Origin: an uncultured Lachnospiraceae bacterium
GTDB taxonomy: Bacteria > Bacillota > Clostridia > Lachnospirales > Lachnospiraceae
Length of the DNA stretch: 64,000 nucleotides
Reading direction: 5' to 3'
Assembly: GCA_900316165.1 (NCBI GenBank)
Contig: ONBW01000004.1
Span: 1-64,000, forward strand
Of this stretch, positions 52,079-61,061 are shown in pieces. Position numbers and translations under genes: made by a program. Within the stretch, counting starts at the first letter, position 1, and every line of letters starts with the position of its first letter. Below the pieces are notes generated by a model that was given only the letters and a program-made list of their open reading frames with translations, searched no databases and was not told where the DNA came from.

Positions 52079-52443
52079 CTACGTGTGATTTTGTGTTTTT
52101 CTTATTTTCACACGTAATCTATCGACTTCGGCTACGTGTGATTTTGCCTTTTCTTGATTTTCACACGTAGTCCTTCGACTTCGACTACGTGTAATTTTGC
52201 CTTTTATTGATTTCCACACGTAGTCTATCGACTTCCACTACGTGTGATTTTGCCTTTTATTGATTTCCACACGTAATCTATCGACTTCCACTACGTGTGA
52301 TTTTGCTGTTTTCTTATTTTCACACGTAATCCTTCGACCTCCACTACGTGTGATTTTGCTGTTTTCTTATTTTCACACGTAATCCTTCGACTTCCACTAC
52401 GTGTGATTTCGTGATTTTTGGATTTCCACACGTAACTCCGCTG
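52079..52443. repeat. Seven tandem 53-bp palindromic repeats
   Basis: Units start at 52079, 52132, 52185, 52238, 52291, 52344 and 52397, each exactly 53 bp after the last. Every unit has arms TACGTGTG and CACACGTA about 20 bp apart, an A+T-rich loop, and a connector near TCTATCGACTTCCA. Unit 3 has one arm mismatch, and unit 7 is partial. They fill nearly all of the 429-bp gap between hemC and cobA-hemD and would give seven consecutive hairpins in the shared mRNA. No gene is present here. Confidence 0.95.
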
Positions 52444-52483
52444 GATGATTAAAAAACAAGTCCCACCTATGAATGGACAAATC

Positions 52484-53341
52484 TTACTGTCTGTATATTT
52501 CCTCTGCGATTTCTTTGCAAAGTGCCTTATAGTTGCTGTATCTGCCGGTTCGTGAGGCGGTGCGGCCTTCAAATAGACCGTAAACTGTCAATTCTTCTCC
52601 AGAGATTACAGCATGAACACCAACGGCAAGAGAGCAGTCTGCCTTCATCAGCTCAAACAGATACCGCTCTACAACAAAACGCTTCTGGGTTTCGCAGTCG
52701 TTTATTTTTTCAAGGATAGAACGCGTCTTTGCGTCGTCACTTCTGCACTCGACAGCCACAATACCCTGTGCACAGGCTGGAATCATCTCGTCAGGCGAAA
52801 ATCTTTTTACAGTGTAACCACTCAGGTCGATTCCAAGCCTGTCTACACCGGCGCTCGCGATTACAATTGCGTCGTAATCCTCTTCAGAAAGCTTACGAAG
52901 GCGGGTTTCGACATTTCCTCGGATATTCTTGACTGATGCATCTGGATATAGTTTCTTTATCGCAGAGCTTCGCCTGGCGCTTCCTGTTCCAATGATCTGC
53001 AGATGGTTCTCATGGCCCGGTTTTATCACAAGCAGATCAGCCGGACTTGCCGCCCTCATCACGGCACCTATGGTCATTCCGTCAGCGAGCTCATACGGCA
53101 GATCCTTTGCGCTGTGCACCGCGATATCAGCTCTGTGGTCAGACAAGGCAGCCTCTATTTCACGCACAAACAGGCCGTTGCCACCTATATCCTTAAGTGC
53201 CTTTGAAGTATTTATATCACCTTTGGTCGATATAATTAGTCTTTCAGAATTCACCCCAACTTTTTTCAGCTGCGTATCCACTATATCAACCTGCGCCAGT
53301 GAAAGCATACTGCCGCGCGACGCAATTACCATGTCACTCAT
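52484..53341 (-). CDS. hemC: Hydroxymethylbilane synthase (porphobilinogen deaminase)
   Basis: The 285-residue enzyme joins four porphobilinogens into hydroxymethylbilane. Family motifs include VIASRGSMLSLAQVDIV at residues 4-20, STKGDIN near 39, and HSAKDLPYELADGMTIGAV near 76-94. The dipyrromethane cofactor Cys should be the one in LMKADCSLAVGVHA near residue 238; the usual motif is LEGGC, so this loop is diverged. It is followed by the repeat array and cobA-hemD, and preceded by the Met8-like gene at 9 bp. Confidence 0.93.
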   Translation of the reverse strand: MSDMVIASRGSMLSLAQVDIVDTQLKKVGVNSERLIISTKGDINTSKALKDIGGNGLFVREIEAALSDHRADIAVHSAKDLPYELADGMTIGAVMRAASPADLLVIKPGHENHLQIIGTGSARRSSAIKKLYPDASVKNIRGNVETRLRKLSEEDYDAIVIASAGVDRLGIDLSGYTVKRFSPDEMIPACAQGIVAVECRSDDAKTRSILEKINDCETQKRFVVERYLFELMKADCSLAVGVHAVISGEELTVYGLFEGRTASRTGRYSNYKALCKEIAEEIYRQ

Positions 53342-53350
53342 AAAATCCTC

Positions 53351-53968
53351 TTACATTATTTCAGCTGCCATCGTCTCAATATCCACCTCTGCTACGCTGT
53401 CTTCAAGCAGCTCAGATAACGCCCTCTTGTAAATCATACCACGCTCATGCTGAGAAAGCGATGGATATTTTTCAGGAACAATTTTACGCAGAGCGGCCAT
53501 TTTTTCAAGGATGAGGTCGATGTCCTCAGGCAGCGAATCGTTTATCTGCTTCTTAAGCATCGCTGCGTAAATCGGACTTGCGCCATTTGTCGAGACACTT
53601 ACAGTGAGCCTGCCCTTCTTGATTATCGCTGGAAAAATAAAATCACAGTTTTCAGGATCGTCGACCGCATTGACAGGAATTCTTCTCTCCCTGCAAAGAG
53701 CCGCTATCTGTGCATTCAACGCCTTGTCATCGGTCGCTGCCACAACTATATCGGCATCGTTCAAATCGGCAGTCCTGAAGTCTCTCTCAAGAAACCTTAC
53801 ACCATCCTCGGCACTCATTTTTATCTCATCCGAAATCTCCGGCGCGATTACAGTAATTTCCCTTGTAAACGCAATAAGACGGCTGAACTTGCCAGCCGCC
53901 ACTTTGCCACCTCCAACGAGGAGCCATTTTTTCTTTTCGATATCACAGTAAAATGGAAAATATGTCAT
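53351..53968 (-). CDS. Precorrin-2 dehydrogenase (Met8/CysG-N type)
   Basis: The 205-residue protein oxidises precorrin-2 to sirohydrochlorin with NAD+ and may also insert iron to give siroheme. The NAD site is WLLVGGGKVAAGKFSRLIAF near residues 15-34, then DIVVAATDDKALN near 73, and the family block GRLTVSVSTNGASPIYAAMLKKQI near 113-136. It lies between bioY (3 bp) and hemC (9 bp), so it is tightly cotranscribed. Confidence 0.92.
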   Translation of the reverse strand: MTYFPFYCDIEKKKWLLVGGGKVAAGKFSRLIAFTREITVIAPEISDEIKMSAEDGVRFLERDFRTADLNDADIVVAATDDKALNAQIAALCRERRIPVNAVDDPENCDFIFPAIIKKGRLTVSVSTNGASPIYAAMLKKQINDSLPEDIDLILEKMAALRKIVPEKYPSLSQHERGMIYKRALSELLEDSVAEVDIETMAAEIM

Positions 53969-53971
53969 ATC

Positions 53972-54577
53972 CTACCTGTAGTTCTCCCTGAATCTGTCGA
54001 CGATCGGAGCAAGCCTGTAGGCAATCACTGAAGCCAGGCCGGCGATGATTGCATCGATCCAGACGGTACTTAGGAACCAGACTGTCATCAGCTCCTTAAA
54101 TCCGATAGGCTGAGCGTCCTTAAGCAGAAAGTTCGACATCAGGAAAAAATAAAAGAGTCCCCATACATAATACGAAAGCATTCCTATCTCACCGGCGATC
54201 AGGAATCTTACCAGTGTTCTCTTCTTAAGAGCCTGCTTTAAAAGTCCTGCTAGGAAGGCTGCGGATACAAATCCGATGATGAAGCCGTAGGTAGGCTTAA
54301 GTGCATACCAAAGGCCGCCGCCGTGTGCATAGACCGGAAGTCCTAAAAGTCCAATCAGCAGATAGATGAATACACTGATGAAACCATCTCTTGCTCCGAG
54401 CAGAAGTCCTGCCATTACTGCGAAAAGTATCTGCAGCGATACTGTAACTCCTGTTCCGATAGGGAGCACGATGTTTATTTTTGCACCGACAACCATCAGT
54501 GCTACGAACATTCCGCAGTATGCGAGGTCAATTGCACGCATACCTCTCTTAACCTGTTTTGTATCAATATTACTCAT
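53972..54577 (-). CDS. bioY: BioY family transporter (biotin ECF S component)
   Basis: The 201-residue membrane protein has six helices and the BioY signature ARDGFISVFIYLLIGLLGLPVYAHGGG near residues 61-88, ahead of PTYGFIIGFVSAAFLAGLL. BioY is the biotin-binding part of energy-coupling-factor transporters. It sits between cysN and the precorrin-2 dehydrogenase, an unexpected place. It may simply share the operon, or transport something else in this organism. Biotin is the default reading. Confidence 0.85.
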   Translation of the reverse strand: MSNIDTKQVKRGMRAIDLAYCGMFVALMVVGAKINIVLPIGTGVTVSLQILFAVMAGLLLGARDGFISVFIYLLIGLLGLPVYAHGGGLWYALKPTYGFIIGFVSAAFLAGLLKQALKKRTLVRFLIAGEIGMLSYYVWGLFYFFLMSNFLLKDAQPIGFKELMTVWFLSTVWIDAIIAGLASVIAYRLAPIVDRFRENYR

Positions 54578-54608
54578 GTTTCCTCTTTCCCATGTATGGA
54601 TCAGATAA

Positions 54609-56270
54609 TCAGATGATCCAGTTATTTGTATCCAGCGTTATTGCTGAATTCGTAATCTTGAATATTCTATCAGAAATCTCATCCGATGTCACTTCGTGTT
54701 CTGAATTTTGACCACTGATTGAATCCCAGGTCTTGTAGTGCTCATCAGATGAGAGCCTGTCGTCGATCTCAGCGTCCTTGTCGAGAATAAGCAGAACGAT
54801 GATTCCAGCCTCGAAGAGATGATTTACAACATTCGCGTAATCCTCACCGCTCTTCGGGTGATACAGGTAGGTGTGACGTCCGGAATTTACGAGCTTGAAC
54901 TCAGCCTCGCCGATCACGTCCTCTGGGATATGGTCCACATCAGGTCTGAACTCAACTACGAGAGGAGTCTGCCAGTTTAAGGCGCTTCTAGCGGTTCTGT
55001 CAGCATGACGGCGGCGCTTTGTGGCACCATCCTTTAATTTGGTGATGACACCGCAGGCAGAGGTCATGTTTGTGATTCTGTCAATCAGGATCAGCTCACC
55101 AAGAGTACGATAATCAGCAAACTCAGAAGCGATGATAGGCTCAGTTACAGCGATAGTGACAACGGCGATCTCATTTTTCTTAAGGGTATCAGCACTCTGC
55201 TGCTCACCGGAGTTGATATCGATTTTGTACTTTATCTCGGTTACGATTCCAGGGATAAGCTTGGTTCCAAGCTTTACGAGGAAGTTCTTTCCGACAGTAA
55301 GCTCTGTATCGTCCATCCAAAGAAGCTCTGTTTCAAAGGTATCCGCAGCCTTTAAAGTAGTTCCGGCCTCTATTACGCAGCCTCTTGAAACGTCCACCTC
55401 TCTGTCGAGCTGGATAGTAACAGGCTGTCCCTCGATTGCGGAGTCCTCCTTGTGGTCAGCTACGATAATGCTCTTTACATGGGCCTCTTCTCCACTAGGA
55501 AGCGTCCTTACGGCATCTCCTACATGAATGGTTCCATGCTCGATCTGGCCCTCGAAGCCTCTGAACTCGTGGTTCGGACGGCAGACTCTCTGTACAGGCA
55601 GGTAGAATCCCTTTTCGTTCGCGGTGGCCTCGTCGATGTCTACCTTTTCAAGATAGTCGAGAAGTACAGGACCTGTGTACCAGTCCATGTTTGTGGAACG
55701 TTTTGTGATATTGTCACCCTCAGTTGCTGAAACTGGGATAATGACTACACTGTAGAGTGAGAGTTCATTTTTCAAAGCTTCAATCTGCTTCTCAATCTCC
55801 TTGAATCTATCCTCAGAGTAGTCGGTCAGATCCATTTTGTTTACTGCGAAGACAAAATATCTGATGCCCATCAGCGCGCAGATACGCGCGTGTCTTCTGG
55901 TCTGAGTCAGAACGCCCTGAGTAGCGTCGATAAGGATTACAGCGAGGTCTGCAAAGGATGCTCCGCAGGCCATGTTCCTCGTGTACTCCTCGTGTCCCGG
56001 TGTATCGGCGCAGATGAAGCTTCTGTTATCCGTCGTAAAATATCTGTATGCCACATCTATTGTGATTCCCTGCTCACGCTCAGCCATAAGGCCATCGAGA
56101 AGCAGTGAATAATCGATGTCTCCGCCGCGGCTTCCGACCTTGGAGTCGAGCTTAAGTGCCTCCTCCTGGTCAGCGTAGATAAGCTTCGCATCATAAAGTA
56201 AATGTCCTATAAGTGTTGATTTTCCGTCATCTACGCTTCCGCAGGTGATAAATTTAAGTAATCCGCTCAT
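54609..56270 (-). CDS. cysN: Sulfate adenylyltransferase GTPase subunit with an extra C-terminal domain
   Basis: The 553-residue GTPase drives ATP sulfurylase (with CysD) to make APS. G1 is GSVDDGKSTLIGHL near residues 12-25, G3 CADTPGHEEYTRNMA near 89-103, and G4 AVNKMD near 142. Elongation-factor-like barrels follow to about 430. The remaining 120 residues have VVNHLFEAGIIVLLILDKDAEI, which resembles the mid-part of APS kinase (CysC) but with no P-loop. The start at 56270 lies one base after the cysD stop; the longer frame overlaps cysD. The tail is treated as a degenerate CysC-like domain. Confidence 0.9.
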   Translation of the reverse strand: MSGLLKFITCGSVDDGKSTLIGHLLYDAKLIYADQEEALKLDSKVGSRGGDIDYSLLLDGLMAEREQGITIDVAYRYFTTDNRSFICADTPGHEEYTRNMACGASFADLAVILIDATQGVLTQTRRHARICALMGIRYFVFAVNKMDLTDYSEDRFKEIEKQIEALKNELSLYSVVIIPVSATEGDNITKRSTNMDWYTGPVLLDYLEKVDIDEATANEKGFYLPVQRVCRPNHEFRGFEGQIEHGTIHVGDAVRTLPSGEEAHVKSIIVADHKEDSAIEGQPVTIQLDREVDVSRGCVIEAGTTLKAADTFETELLWMDDTELTVGKNFLVKLGTKLIPGIVTEIKYKIDINSGEQQSADTLKKNEIAVVTIAVTEPIIASEFADYRTLGELILIDRITNMTSACGVITKLKDGATKRRRHADRTARSALNWQTPLVVEFRPDVDHIPEDVIGEAEFKLVNSGRHTYLYHPKSGEDYANVVNHLFEAGIIVLLILDKDAEIDDRLSSDEHYKTWDSISGQNSEHEVTSDEISDRIFKITNSAITLDTNNWII

Positions 56271-56271
56271 T

Positions 56272-57180
56272 TTAGAAATATCCTTCCCGTTTACGTCTCT
56301 CCATGCTTGCTGCTCCGTCGTGGTCAATTACACGGCTTGTTCTCTCGGACTCGACTGCTCCAAGAGTCTCATCAACTATAGCGTCAAGCGTATCAGCGTC
56401 TGATTCGATTCCACCTGTCAGCGGGTAGCAGCCTAAGGTTCTGAACCTTATTTTCTTGTGCTGGATGTCCTCCGGCTTAAGGTTTAATTTTTTAACAATA
56501 CGGTCGTCATCTATCATTATGATGTTGCCGTCGCGCTCGATGCACGGGCGCTCCTTCGCGTAATAAAGTGAGACGATCTCCAAATGCTCTCTCTGGATGT
56601 ACTGCCAGATGTCCTTCTCTGTCCAGTTCGACAGCGGGAAGACTCTGATGCTCTCACCCTTGTTTATCTGGGTGTTGTAGAGCTTCCACATCTCCGGTCT
56701 CTGGTTCTTCGGGTCCCACGCCTGAGCTGAATTTCTGAATGAGAAAATTCTCTCCTTCGCTCTCGACTTCTCCTCGTCTCGTCTGCCGCCACCGAATGCC
56801 GCGGTAAAGCCGTAGGTCGTGAGCGCCTGCTTCAGGGCCTGTGTCTTCATGATATCGGTGTAGGCTGCTCCGTTGTCGAATGGGTTGATTCCTGCCTTGA
56901 CTCCGTCCTGGTTAATCCACTCGATCATATCGAGGCCGTATTTTTTCGCCTGTTCATCGCGGAACTCTATCATTTCGTGGAATTTCCACGTCGTATTTAC
57001 ATGTAAAAATGGGAATGGCGGCTTCTCCGGATAAAATGCCTTCAGTGCCAGATGAAGCATTACCGTGCTGTCCTTTCCGATAGAATAGAGCATTACCGGC
57101 TTCTCACATTCCGCGGCTACTTCTCTTATGATGTAGATGGCTTCTGCCTCAAGCGCATCCAGGTGTGATAATTTACTCAT
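56272..57180 (-). CDS. cysD: Sulfate adenylyltransferase subunit 2
   Basis: The 302-residue PP-loop enzyme catalyses ATP plus sulfate to APS, activated by CysN. The PP-loop is [20 protein letters not shown] near residues 30-49. [16 protein letters not shown] near 60, [24 protein letters not shown] near 124-147 and [15 protein letters not shown] near 186 are family blocks. The C-terminal RMSERQGR-like end is replaced by [12 protein letters not shown], normal for CysD. It follows aprB by 44 bp and leads directly into cysN. Confidence 0.95.
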   Translation of the reverse strand: MSKLSHLDALEAEAIYIIREVAAECEKPVMLYSIGKDSTVMLHLALKAFYPEKPPFPFLHVNTTWKFHEMIEFRDEQAKKYGLDMIEWINQDGVKAGINPFDNGAAYTDIMKTQALKQALTTYGFTAAFGGGRRDEEKSRAKERIFSFRNSAQAWDPKNQRPEMWKLYNTQINKGESIRVFPLSNWTEKDIWQYIQREHLEIVSLYYAKERPCIERDGNIIMIDDDRIVKKLNLKPEDIQHKKIRFRTLGCYPLTGGIESDADTLDAIVDETLGAVESERTSRVIDHDGAASMERRKREGYF

Positions 57181-57224
57181 TTATTTTTCCTTTCTGTCTC
57201 TTTCTTGAAAAAATGACCGCTGTC

Positions 57225-57539
57225 CTAATATTTGTTAGAGCTTTTTCTGTCCACAATTATGGTCTTTCGCTCTCCGTCAGGCTTTACTATATTCCAGTTG
57301 TTAAACTGTCCGTCTTTTTCGACTGTCATCACAGAGCCTCTGCCGCCGATATCTGCTCCTAAGAAAAAATCAATCGCTGATACCGGACATTCCTTGATAC
57401 AGGAGGTGCAGCCCCAGCAGTCACGCACGTCCTTTATATATGCTTTTTTGTCCTCGCCTATCCAGAGCAGGTTGCCGGGACAGGCCTCGGTGCAGCGGCC
57501 GCAGCCGATGCATTTTGCTTTGTCTATCGCTACGCTCAT
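57225..57539 (-). CDS. aprB: APS reductase iron-sulfur subunit (AprB-like)
   Basis: The 104-residue ferredoxin-like protein passes electrons to AprA. Two [4Fe-4S] motifs are visible: CIGCGRCTEACPGNLLWI at residues 11-28 and CWGCTSCIKECPVSAIDFF at 42-60. The short C-terminal part (VEKDGQFNNWNIVKPDGE) matches the AprB extension but is shorter than in sulfate reducers. Its ATG overlaps the aprA stop by 4 bp. The combination with CysDN instead of a homo-oligomeric Sat is typical for an assimilatory set in Clostridia. Confidence 0.88.
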   Translation of the reverse strand: MSVAIDKAKCIGCGRCTEACPGNLLWIGEDKKAYIKDVRDCWGCTSCIKECPVSAIDFFLGADIGGRGSVMTVEKDGQFNNWNIVKPDGERKTIIVDRKSSNKY

Positions 57540-59344
57540 TTATTTCCTTTCGTTACCAGTGGCCGGTATATAACCTGTATCTCACCATCCTTGTAGACTG
57601 AGTTTACATAGCAGTCGTACTTTTTATCCTGATTTGGATGGTCAGCGTTTTCTCCGAAGATGTGCCACCTGGTTTCTTTTCTCGCCTTCATGTGAGCTAT
57701 CAGCGCCAGACAGACAGTTAAACGATCTTTAAGCTCGTAAATCTTTAACAGGTCATACATGTCGTCTGCTTTCAGCGTGTCGGAAAGCTTCACAAGGTCT
57801 TTAATTCTGGATGATGCTATGTCAAGTCCGGTCTCATTGTACCTGTAGTCAGTTGCGATTCCTCCGGCGTACTCATCCATGATCTTCTGCATGGCTTCCT
57901 CCGCCTGCTCACAGGTGAGTGGGGTCTCGTTCTCACTGAAGTGCTTCTCATACTGTAAAAATATGTCGCCGTCTGTTGTTTCTGGGACTGAGCTGCTTTC
58001 GGTTTCTGTCAAATCTCCATTTGATCTGATGCCGGTGTCTTCTGTCAATTCCCCCGCCGGCCTGCTGCCTGTATTTTTATCTAAGTCAGCTATTATCGTC
58101 CTTGCTGCGATTTCTCCTTCTGCAAGCGCTCCTGTCACATATTTCTGTGGAGCTCCACCTGCGACATCGCCTGCTGCATAGAGACCTTCAAGTGTTGTCC
58201 GTCTCTCGGTGTCGACCCAGTAGCCGCCGGCTGTGTGTCCGCCTACGACGTACGGCTCTGTTCCCTCGATCTCGACATTTTCCTCTGAAGGACCTTTGCC
58301 GGATTCTATCCATTTAAGCGTCTGGGAAGGCGCCATATTAAGATATGCCTTGTATAAATCTTCCTCAGCTTCCTTTGAGATGCCCTCAGTCTTTAAATAG
58401 CACGGGCCTCTTCCGGCACGCTTCTCCTCTACTGTTCCGTAGATTCGCTCCGGTGTTGTGATTCCGTATTTGGTCTCGTAGATCTCTCCCTTGGAATTAA
58501 GCTGCTTTGCTCCAACTCCCTGGGCTATGGTTCCGGTCGGGGCTATTGTATCCTTACATCGCAGGGCCACAAACCTGTTCTCAAGGGTAGTCATCTCGGC
58601 TCCCGCCTTTATGCCCATCGCGTATCCGGCTCCGGTATTAAATGGCGGATACCACATCTTATGCCTTGAAAATCCAGGGTTATTTGGTCTGTAGAGCCCG
58701 GCCGCACCACCTGTTGCTATAAGGACTGCCTTGGCATTTATCTCGTAAAATTTCTGGTCTCTGACTGAAAAACCGAAGGCTCCGGTGATTTTTCTGTTTT
58801 TATAATCTGCTGAAACTGATTTTGAGTTTCTATCCTCAGATGTATCCTCATACTTCAAATCCGTGATATTTATATGATTGATAACCCGGACATTTTTCTG
58901 GCTGTAGACGTTCTCGGCTAAAAGCGGCTTGATGTTCTCCCCGTTTATTTTTACATTGCGCCAGCCACGGGTGACGTAGTTTCCATCCTTATCCTTAAGG
59001 ATTACAAGTCCTTTTTTCTCGAGGTCCTTGGTGACTGCGTTTACTTTTTCAGCAATTGTGAGGAGCAGGTCATCTCTTACGATCCCCTCTGCGTCCTTCC
59101 TCGCGTACTCGACATAGTCCTGTGGAGTGTGCCCGCCTGAGATATAGGCATTTAAAGCGTTTACTCCCGCCGCGAGACAGCCGCTTCGCTTTATGTCGGC
59201 TTTCTCTGCCACGACTACCTGGTAAGGAGAATTTTCTCCGATGAACTCGGCCGCGTAGCAGCCTGCGGTGCCACCGCCTATTATAAGGACGTCGGTTTTT
59301 ATTTTTTCAATTGTAAAATCATTTGGGGTTTTCTTTTCTGACAT
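57536..59344 (-). CDS. aprA: Adenylylsulfate reductase flavoprotein subunit (AprA-like)
   Basis: The 602-residue flavoprotein should reduce APS to sulfite plus AMP. The FAD site is TDVLIIGGGTAGCYAAEFIG near residues 17-36; other blocks are AVLIATGGAAGLYRP near 210 and VGGHTAGGYWVDTERRTTLEGLYAAGDVAGG near 370-400. A Ser/Thr/Glu/Asp-rich stretch of about 40 residues (NTGSRPAGELTEDTG, then SSSVPETTD) is inserted near 425-465, which I do not expect in AprA. It follows the CHR transporter by 88 bp and precedes aprB. Confidence 0.9.
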   Translation of the reverse strand: MSEKKTPNDFTIEKIKTDVLIIGGGTAGCYAAEFIGENSPYQVVVAEKADIKRSGCLAAGVNALNAYISGGHTPQDYVEYARKDAEGIVRDDLLLTIAEKVNAVTKDLEKKGLVILKDKDGNYVTRGWRNVKINGENIKPLLAENVYSQKNVRVINHINITDLKYEDTSEDRNSKSVSADYKNRKITGAFGFSVRDQKFYEINAKAVLIATGGAAGLYRPNNPGFSRHKMWYPPFNTGAGYAMGIKAGAEMTTLENRFVALRCKDTIAPTGTIAQGVGAKQLNSKGEIYETKYGITTPERIYGTVEEKRAGRGPCYLKTEGISKEAEEDLYKAYLNMAPSQTLKWIESGKGPSEENVEIEGTEPYVVGGHTAGGYWVDTERRTTLEGLYAAGDVAGGAPQKYVTGALAEGEIAARTIIADLDKNTGSRPAGELTEDTGIRSNGDLTETESSSVPETTDGDIFLQYEKHFSENETPLTCEQAEEAMQKIMDEYAGGIATDYRYNETGLDIASSRIKDLVKLSDTLKADDMYDLLKIYELKDRLTVCLALIAHMKARKETRWHIFGENADHPNQDKKYDCYVNSVYKDGEIQVIYRPLVTKGNK

Positions 59345-59432
59345 ACTTTTTCCTGGTAAAACTGATTTTATATGACTTTTGCGCTGTTAAGTGGCAGATT
59401 GCTTTTTCAATCTCTCAAAAAGATCTGTTCCT

Positions 59433-60812
59433 TCAAATAGCCAAAAGTGCAAGTGCTCCTGCAGCTGCGGAGGCTGCCATCGGGATCAGGTTTCCGGTCT
59501 TTTTTCTATTGAGAAAATAGAGATCTGCGACAGTGATAACTGCTGTGATAACAAGCACTCCGGCCTTTCCGTAGCCAAGTGCTCCGGCAGTCTGTACGTT
59601 TGTCTTAAACATCGTGACCATGACTCCAAGGAGAAGGCCGCTTATGATTGGTCTTATCCACCTGCTTACAAGCTGGAAAAATGAAACGTTCTCGAAGGTT
59701 CTGAAGATCCAGTAAACTACTCCGAATACCATTCCTGAGGCTGCTACGCTGATAGCAAAGCCTGCGAGTGCTCCGGCGATTCCAGCCTGAACTCCTGACT
59801 GCTCTGCGCCGATCAGATATCCTACTCCTGTAAGGATTTTTGAAAGGATAGAGCCTGGAAGTACGTTTGCGACTGGTACAAGGATTCCGTAGAAATCGTT
59901 CTCCTTTACCATTCCTGTATTTACAAAAAGTCCATCAGCTACTGACAGGTAAGCATCTCCGCCGCCGAATGACATGAATGATGAAGCAAATCCCTTGAGG
60001 ATGTAGCTGATTCCGTCACCCAGAACTAAGATTGCAGGTACTGTAAGGATTACTGCGAATCCAAGCCAGGCAACTGTCTCAATAATTATTGAAGAATAAG
60101 AAATCCTTTTAGACTTTGAATCTGTTTTAACGCTCTTTGGCTTTTTATTTTTTAAAAAGGTCTGTACTGCGTAAACTGCGATAAGTATCGCAAATGAAAG
60201 CATCAGTACCTGAAAAGTAGAAAGCTTTATAAGGCTGTCGGCTATTTTTTCAAGACCTAAAAGAGAAAACAGGCTCTTTAAACCTGTGAGTGCGAATACC
60301 GTTATCATTATGATAACTGATGCAATCAGGGTTTTTCTGCCCTCGCGGCTGGCTGTCTTTGTGGTCTTGTACGCATAGTTTGCGAGAAGGCTTGAGATGA
60401 AACCGCCGAGGCCGATTGAGATGTATCTGATCACATCGAGTGAGGAATCTGTTCTGCCTGAAAGGACTGAGAGCAGAAGCACTGTAAGGAAGGCTCCCGG
60501 AAGTGCCATCAGGAGTGCTGCAAGGATCATTCCCTTTAAACCGAAGGTCTTTCTGCCAACTCCTGCTGCTATCTCGACTGGAAGGGCTCCAGGTGTGACG
60601 CAGGCTGAAACCACTTCTTCGTCGTAATCTTTTTTACTGATCAGCTTCTGCTCATCTACGACCTCTTCCTCGATTACCGGGATCAGGGCGCTGCCGCCGC
60701 CGAAGCCGATGACTCCGATTTTTGCCATCGAGAGCAGGAGCCTTAAAAGCCCGGATTTCTCACGAGACTTCGCATTTATTCTTACGGCAGTGATATTTGC
60801 TGTCTGTTCCAT
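59433..60812 (-). CDS. CHR family anion transporter (ChrA/SrpC-like), full-length
   Basis: The 459-residue membrane protein has the two-domain CHR architecture. The first domain has GVIGFGGGSALIPVIEEEVV near residues 33-52 and TPGALPVEIAAGVG; the second has SFMSFGGGDAYLSVADGLF near 280-298 and PGSILSKILTGVGYL. CHR proteins are best known for chromate export, but homologues are regulated by sulfur and sulfate competes. No other sulfate permease is present, so it may bring sulfate to CysDN. An insertion with Lys/Ser (KNKKPKSVKTDSKSK) separates the domains. Confidence 0.85.
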   Translation of the reverse strand: MEQTANITAVRINAKSREKSGLLRLLLSMAKIGVIGFGGGSALIPVIEEEVVDEQKLISKKDYDEEVVSACVTPGALPVEIAAGVGRKTFGLKGMILAALLMALPGAFLTVLLLSVLSGRTDSSLDVIRYISIGLGGFISSLLANYAYKTTKTASREGRKTLIASVIIMITVFALTGLKSLFSLLGLEKIADSLIKLSTFQVLMLSFAILIAVYAVQTFLKNKKPKSVKTDSKSKRISYSSIIIETVAWLGFAVILTVPAILVLGDGISYILKGFASSFMSFGGGDAYLSVADGLFVNTGMVKENDFYGILVPVANVLPGSILSKILTGVGYLIGAEQSGVQAGIAGALAGFAISVAASGMVFGVVYWIFRTFENVSFFQLVSRWIRPIISGLLLGVMVTMFKTNVQTAGALGYGKAGVLVITAVITVADLYFLNRKKTGNLIPMAASAAAGALALLAI

Positions 60813-60999
60813 GGCTTCCTCCTCCGCTATTGTCTTTCATATAATTCCTATACGTTTACTATGTTTTAGATTATAGCGCATTCGCGTCGGAACGGCTAAT
60901 ACTGAAAGTTGATAGCTGGTTAGAAGTTTTTGTTATATCAAGAAAATACAGAGAAAGAACATTATTTTTTTATCTTTTGTGATACTATATTTATAGATA

Positions 61000-61028
61000 T
61001 TGATTTTACTGTTCCCAGCAAGTATAAT
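61000..61028 (+). promoter_or_regulatory. Promoter of the type II toxin-antitoxin pair
   Basis: TTGATT (61000-61005) and TATAAT (61023-61028) are 17 bp apart, followed by AGAAAGGAG and the antitoxin ATG. The gap from chrA (60813-60999) is A+T rich; a TATAAT on the minus strand near 60876 may serve chrA. Confidence 0.75.
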
Positions 61029-61061
61029 ATCAATTATTACTTTTTTAGAAAGGAGTATCAT

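Noticed and set aside
52079..52443. CRISPR array in the hemC-cobA gap
   Set aside because: The period is constant (53 bp), but the inter-palindrome connectors of about 16 bp are nearly identical rather than unique, and no cas genes are near. It is a plain tandem repeat.
52291..52572. A 93-residue protein across the repeat array
   Set aside because: The frame is produced by the repeats (repeating ITCENKKTAKSH-like text), lacks a ribosome site and overlaps hemC.
53447..54031. A 194-residue plus-strand frame opposite the precorrin-2 dehydrogenase gene
   Set aside because: Its residues read as antisense shadow of a clear enzyme gene; no ribosome site or promoter was found.
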